A stretch of DNA of 7,620 nucleotides from Candidatus Gastranaerophilales bacterium (GTDB lineage Bacteria > Cyanobacteriota > Vampirovibrionia > Gastranaerophilales > Gastranaerophilaceae): contig CANQOM010000075.1 in the NCBI GenBank assembly GCA_947625445.1, positions 1-7,620 on the forward strand, read 5' to 3'. The notes below the pieces were generated by a model. The model worked only from the letters and a program-made list of their open reading frames with translations. It made no database searches and was not told where the DNA came from. Made by a program: the position numbers and the translations under genes. Positions within the stretch are counted from its first letter, which is position 1; each line of letters starts with the position of its first letter. Below, in pieces: positions 5,782 to 7,620 of the stretch.

Positions 5782-6996
5782 TTATTTATTATAAGGTTTT
5801 AAAGATTCTGTAAATATAGCTCTGACTGTTTCTTTATTGCCATCAACAGGAGCAATTGCCAATAAACCTGATAATGACGGAGTTTCAAAAGTTAAATTAA
5901 CAAGTTTGTCAATATCTGATTCTGAGAAACCTTCATCTGCAAGTTTTTTAGTAATACCAACAGAATATAACCATTCTTCAACCTTTTTTGCAGCGTATTC
6001 TGCTTCATCAGGTGTTCCTTTTAATTCCGGAATTATTGTATGGAATAATGTTGCAATTGTCTTTGATTTTGCAGGGTAGATATACTTAATTACCGCAGGT
6101 AATATCATTGCAAGCCCTAATCCGTGAGATAATTTTGGTTTAACACCGCTAAGAGGGTGTTCAAGTGCGTGTGTAAAGTGCAATAACCCATTATCAAAAC
6201 TTACACCGCCAAGTATTGATGCATATAATAAGAAATATCTGGCTTCTTTATCTTTAGGATTAGCATTAATTTTTGGCAAGTATTTACCAACAAGTTCAAT
6301 ACATTCTTTTGCCGTCGAAACAGATAATGGTGAAGCAACTTTGGATGTTGCCGCTTCAACTGAGTGATTTACCGCATCTATTGATACATATATAGTTTGT
6401 TCTGCAGATAAATTCATCATTAAAGCGGGGTCATCAATTGAGTATGAAGGATAAATACAGTCATAAGCTATAGCAGGTTTGTATTGTGTTTCAGGTATAG
6501 TAACAACTGCAAATCTGTTTGTTTCCGTTCCCGTTCCGTGGGTTAAGTTTATTGCAATAATTGGAACAGCTTTTGATGGAATAAACTTAAATTCCATAAT
6601 ATCTCTTGCACTTGTTCCGTCATTAGCAAGCATAATAGCTGCCGTTTTAGCTGCATCAATAGGTGAGCCTCCGCCTATACCCATTACTGCTTTTGCACCA
6701 AAGTCTTTGCCTAGTTTTACTGCTGCATCTACTGCATCAACAGTAGGGTTAGGTGTAACTTCAGCATAATTTATATAACTTATCCCGTTATTTTTGAATG
6801 CTTTTTCTATTACATCCCAAGCGCCTGAAGATTTATAAGCATTTCTTCCGGATACTACCAATACCTTGTCCAGTCCTTTTGACTTCATATCTTTTGCTAT
6901 TTCTTCCATTTTGTTAATAGCTCCAAAACCAAAGTAAACATTTGGTTTTACACGCAATTCAACAACTGAATTAATGTCTATATCACTTTTCCACAT
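5782..6996 (-). CDS. Iron-containing (group III) alcohol dehydrogenase
   Basis: This 404-residue cytoplasmic enzyme should interconvert an aldehyde and an alcohol with NAD(P)H, in fermentation probably toward alcohol. The N-terminal Rossmann-like half carries GIGGGSPIDAAKTAA (106-120), the family's cofactor-binding GGGS loop. THGTGTETN (152-160) replaces the more common AGTGSE-x-T, pointing to a distinct subfamily. The helical half has the metal ligands Asp207 and His211 (in SIDAVNHSVEA), then His276 and His291 (in FTHALEHPLSG and LSHGLG), with the conserved extra His280. Length is typical. The start is fixed by GAAAGGAG (complement of 7003-7010), six bases upstream. It is transcribed alone, divergent from the hydrogenase gene, and both can reoxidise reduced cofactors. 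The actual substrate (ethanol, butanol, propanediol or other) and the metal cannot be told from sequence. Confidence 0.92.
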   Translation of the reverse strand: MWKSDIDINSVVELRVKPNVYFGFGAINKMEEIAKDMKSKGLDKVLVVSGRNAYKSSGAWDVIEKAFKNNGISYINYAEVTPNPTVDAVDAAVKLGKDFGAKAVMGIGGGSPIDAAKTAAIMLANDGTSARDIMEFKFIPSKAVPIIAINLTHGTGTETNRFAVVTIPETQYKPAIAYDCIYPSYSIDDPALMMNLSAEQTIYVSIDAVNHSVEAATSKVASPLSVSTAKECIELVGKYLPKINANPKDKEARYFLLYASILGGVSFDNGLLHFTHALEHPLSGVKPKLSHGLGLAMILPAVIKYIYPAKSKTIATLFHTIIPELKGTPDEAEYAAKKVEEWLYSVGITKKLADEGFSESDIDKLVNLTFETPSLSGLLAIAPVDGNKETVRAIFTESLKPYNK

Positions 6997-7021
6997 ATTA
7001 AACTCCTTTCTGTGACATGTG

Positions 7022-7051
7022 ATTATACAATATTTATTTGAAATTTTGCAA
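7022..7051 (-). promoter_or_regulatory. Promoter of the alcohol dehydrogenase gene
   Basis: On the - strand, TTGCAA (complement of 7046-7051) and a perfect TATAAT (complement of 7022-7027) are 18 bases apart. Initiation near 7015 leaves a leader of about 19 bases that includes GAAAGGAG. The -35 box lies within the promoter region of the divergent hydrogenase gene. Confidence 0.65.
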
Positions 7052-7069
7052 GAATATTTATGTTATAAT
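7038..7069 (+). promoter_or_regulatory. Extended -10 promoter of the [FeFe] hydrogenase gene
   Basis: TGTTATAAT (7061-7069) is a perfect extended -10 element. A TTGAAA at 7038-7043 would be a -35, but its 20-base spacing is too long to be efficient, so the promoter probably relies on the extended -10 or on an activator. The start would be near 7076. The leader lacks a strong ribosome binding site; the best is AAGAAAG at 7083-7089. Confidence 0.55.
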
Positions 7070-7099
7070 AAAAAAAACACTATAAGAAAGCACGAAACA

Positions 7100-7620
7100 A
7101 TGGATAATAAAGGAACTTTCACATTAAAACAGGAAGTGTTAATCAAATTAGTTGAAGCATTTTTTTCTGATAATTTTGAAGAAAATACAAGATTAATACC
7201 ATATGTAATGCGTCCCAAGGGTTCTGATGTTCCGTTCAGATGTTGTATTTATAAAGAAAGAGCAATATTAAGAGATAGAGTAATAGCATATTTAGGTTAT
7301 TCTATAGAAGAGGATAATGAGGAAAAATCGCTATCTATATATGCTAAAGAATCATTGGAACGTGAAAAATTTGATGATGAAATTCTAACAGTAATTGGTG
7401 CTGCTTGTAAAGGTTGTGTTCCTAATCAAATGTATGTTACTAATATATGTCAGGGATGTGTTGCACGTTCTTGTCAAAATGCTTGTAAGTTTGGGGCTAT
7501 CAGTATTGTCAACGGTAAATCATATATAGATAGCAGTAAATGTAAAAATTGCAAAATGTGTATGGCTGCATGCCCATATAATGCTATAGTTAAAATAGCA
7601 GTACCTTGTGAAGATGCTTG
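7100..7620 (+). CDS. hydA: [FeFe] hydrogenase, group B (monomeric) type, N-terminal part
   Basis: The frame from ATG 7100 runs off the window after 173 residues and two bases. QEVLIKLVEAFF (11-22), LIPYVMRP (32-39) and RCCIYKERAILRDRV (47-61) match the N-terminal region of monomeric group B [FeFe] hydrogenases. Two 4Fe-4S motifs follow: Cys117, 120, 125, 129 (ICQGCVARSCQNAC) and Cys148, 151, 154, 158 (CKNCKMCMAAC). Additional Cys48-Cys49 and Cys103-x2-Cys106 are visible. VPCEDA at the end resembles the lead-in to the H-cluster domain, which lies outside the window, so catalysis cannot be verified. The enzyme would reduce protons with electrons from ferredoxin, or act in the reverse direction or as a sensor. 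The hydE, hydF and hydG maturases are not in the window. A ferredoxin-domain protein of another kind is the main alternative. Confidence 0.82.
   Translation, partial: MDNKGTFTLKQEVLIKLVEAFFSDNFEENTRLIPYVMRPKGSDVPFRCCIYKERAILRDRVIAYLGYSIEEDNEEKSLSIYAKESLEREKFDDEILTVIGAACKGCVPNQMYVTNICQGCVARSCQNACKFGAISIVNGKSYIDSSKCKNCKMCMAACPYNAIVKIAVPCEDA

Noticed and set aside
5837..6079. Open frame of 80 residues on the + strand (another of 96 residues lies at 6479-6769)
   Set aside because: Both are antisense to the alcohol dehydrogenase and look like mirror composition of its codons.
7010..7028. Possible Rex, Crp or FNR operator upstream of the alcohol dehydrogenase
   Set aside because: TGTGA is present at 7011-7015 but the matching inverted half-site is missing, and no TTGAT-N4-ATCAA or TTGTGA-N6-TCACAA pattern is found.

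Overview
The window is AT-rich and gene-dense, with consensus-like -10 boxes and strong GGAG-type ribosome binding sites. Two secreted Skp/OmpH-like periplasmic chaperones imply a cell with an outer membrane. A group B-type [FeFe] hydrogenase and an iron-type alcohol dehydrogenase imply a fermentative anaerobe. The mix fits a gut Gastranaerophilales (Vampirovibrionia/Melainabacteria) genome best, but this is inference; another low-GC diderm anaerobe cannot be excluded.

Left part (1-2508): the end of scpB, then a Skp/OmpH-like gene with a clear promoter. The type I-beta DAHP synthase gene aroF follows on the opposite strand, with a bidirectional terminator between the two. A second Skp/OmpH-like gene is divergent from aroF and ends at an unusually long nested hairpin.

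Middle (2509-5222): a pyrimidine-nucleoside phosphorylase gene (pdp) on the + strand, then tRNA-Leu(CAG) and a 390-residue lipoprotein gene on the - strand. The C-terminus of the lipoprotein resembles the serpin signature. A perfect 26-bp palindrome abuts the 3' end of the tRNA.

Gene-poor stretch (5223-5781): the lipoprotein promoter, a MITE-like repeat with TGTCATT/AATGACA ends, a small gene split by a one-base frameshift at an A-run, and a bidirectional terminator.

Right part (5782-7620): an iron-type alcohol dehydrogenase (- strand) and the 5' part of a group B-type [FeFe] hydrogenase (+ strand) diverge from overlapping promoters. Both products can dispose of fermentation electrons, as alcohol or as H2. 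There is no phage, CRISPR array or complete insertion sequence. The least explained items are the serpin-like lipoprotein, the frameshifted small gene, the intergenic repeats and the overlapping redox promoters.
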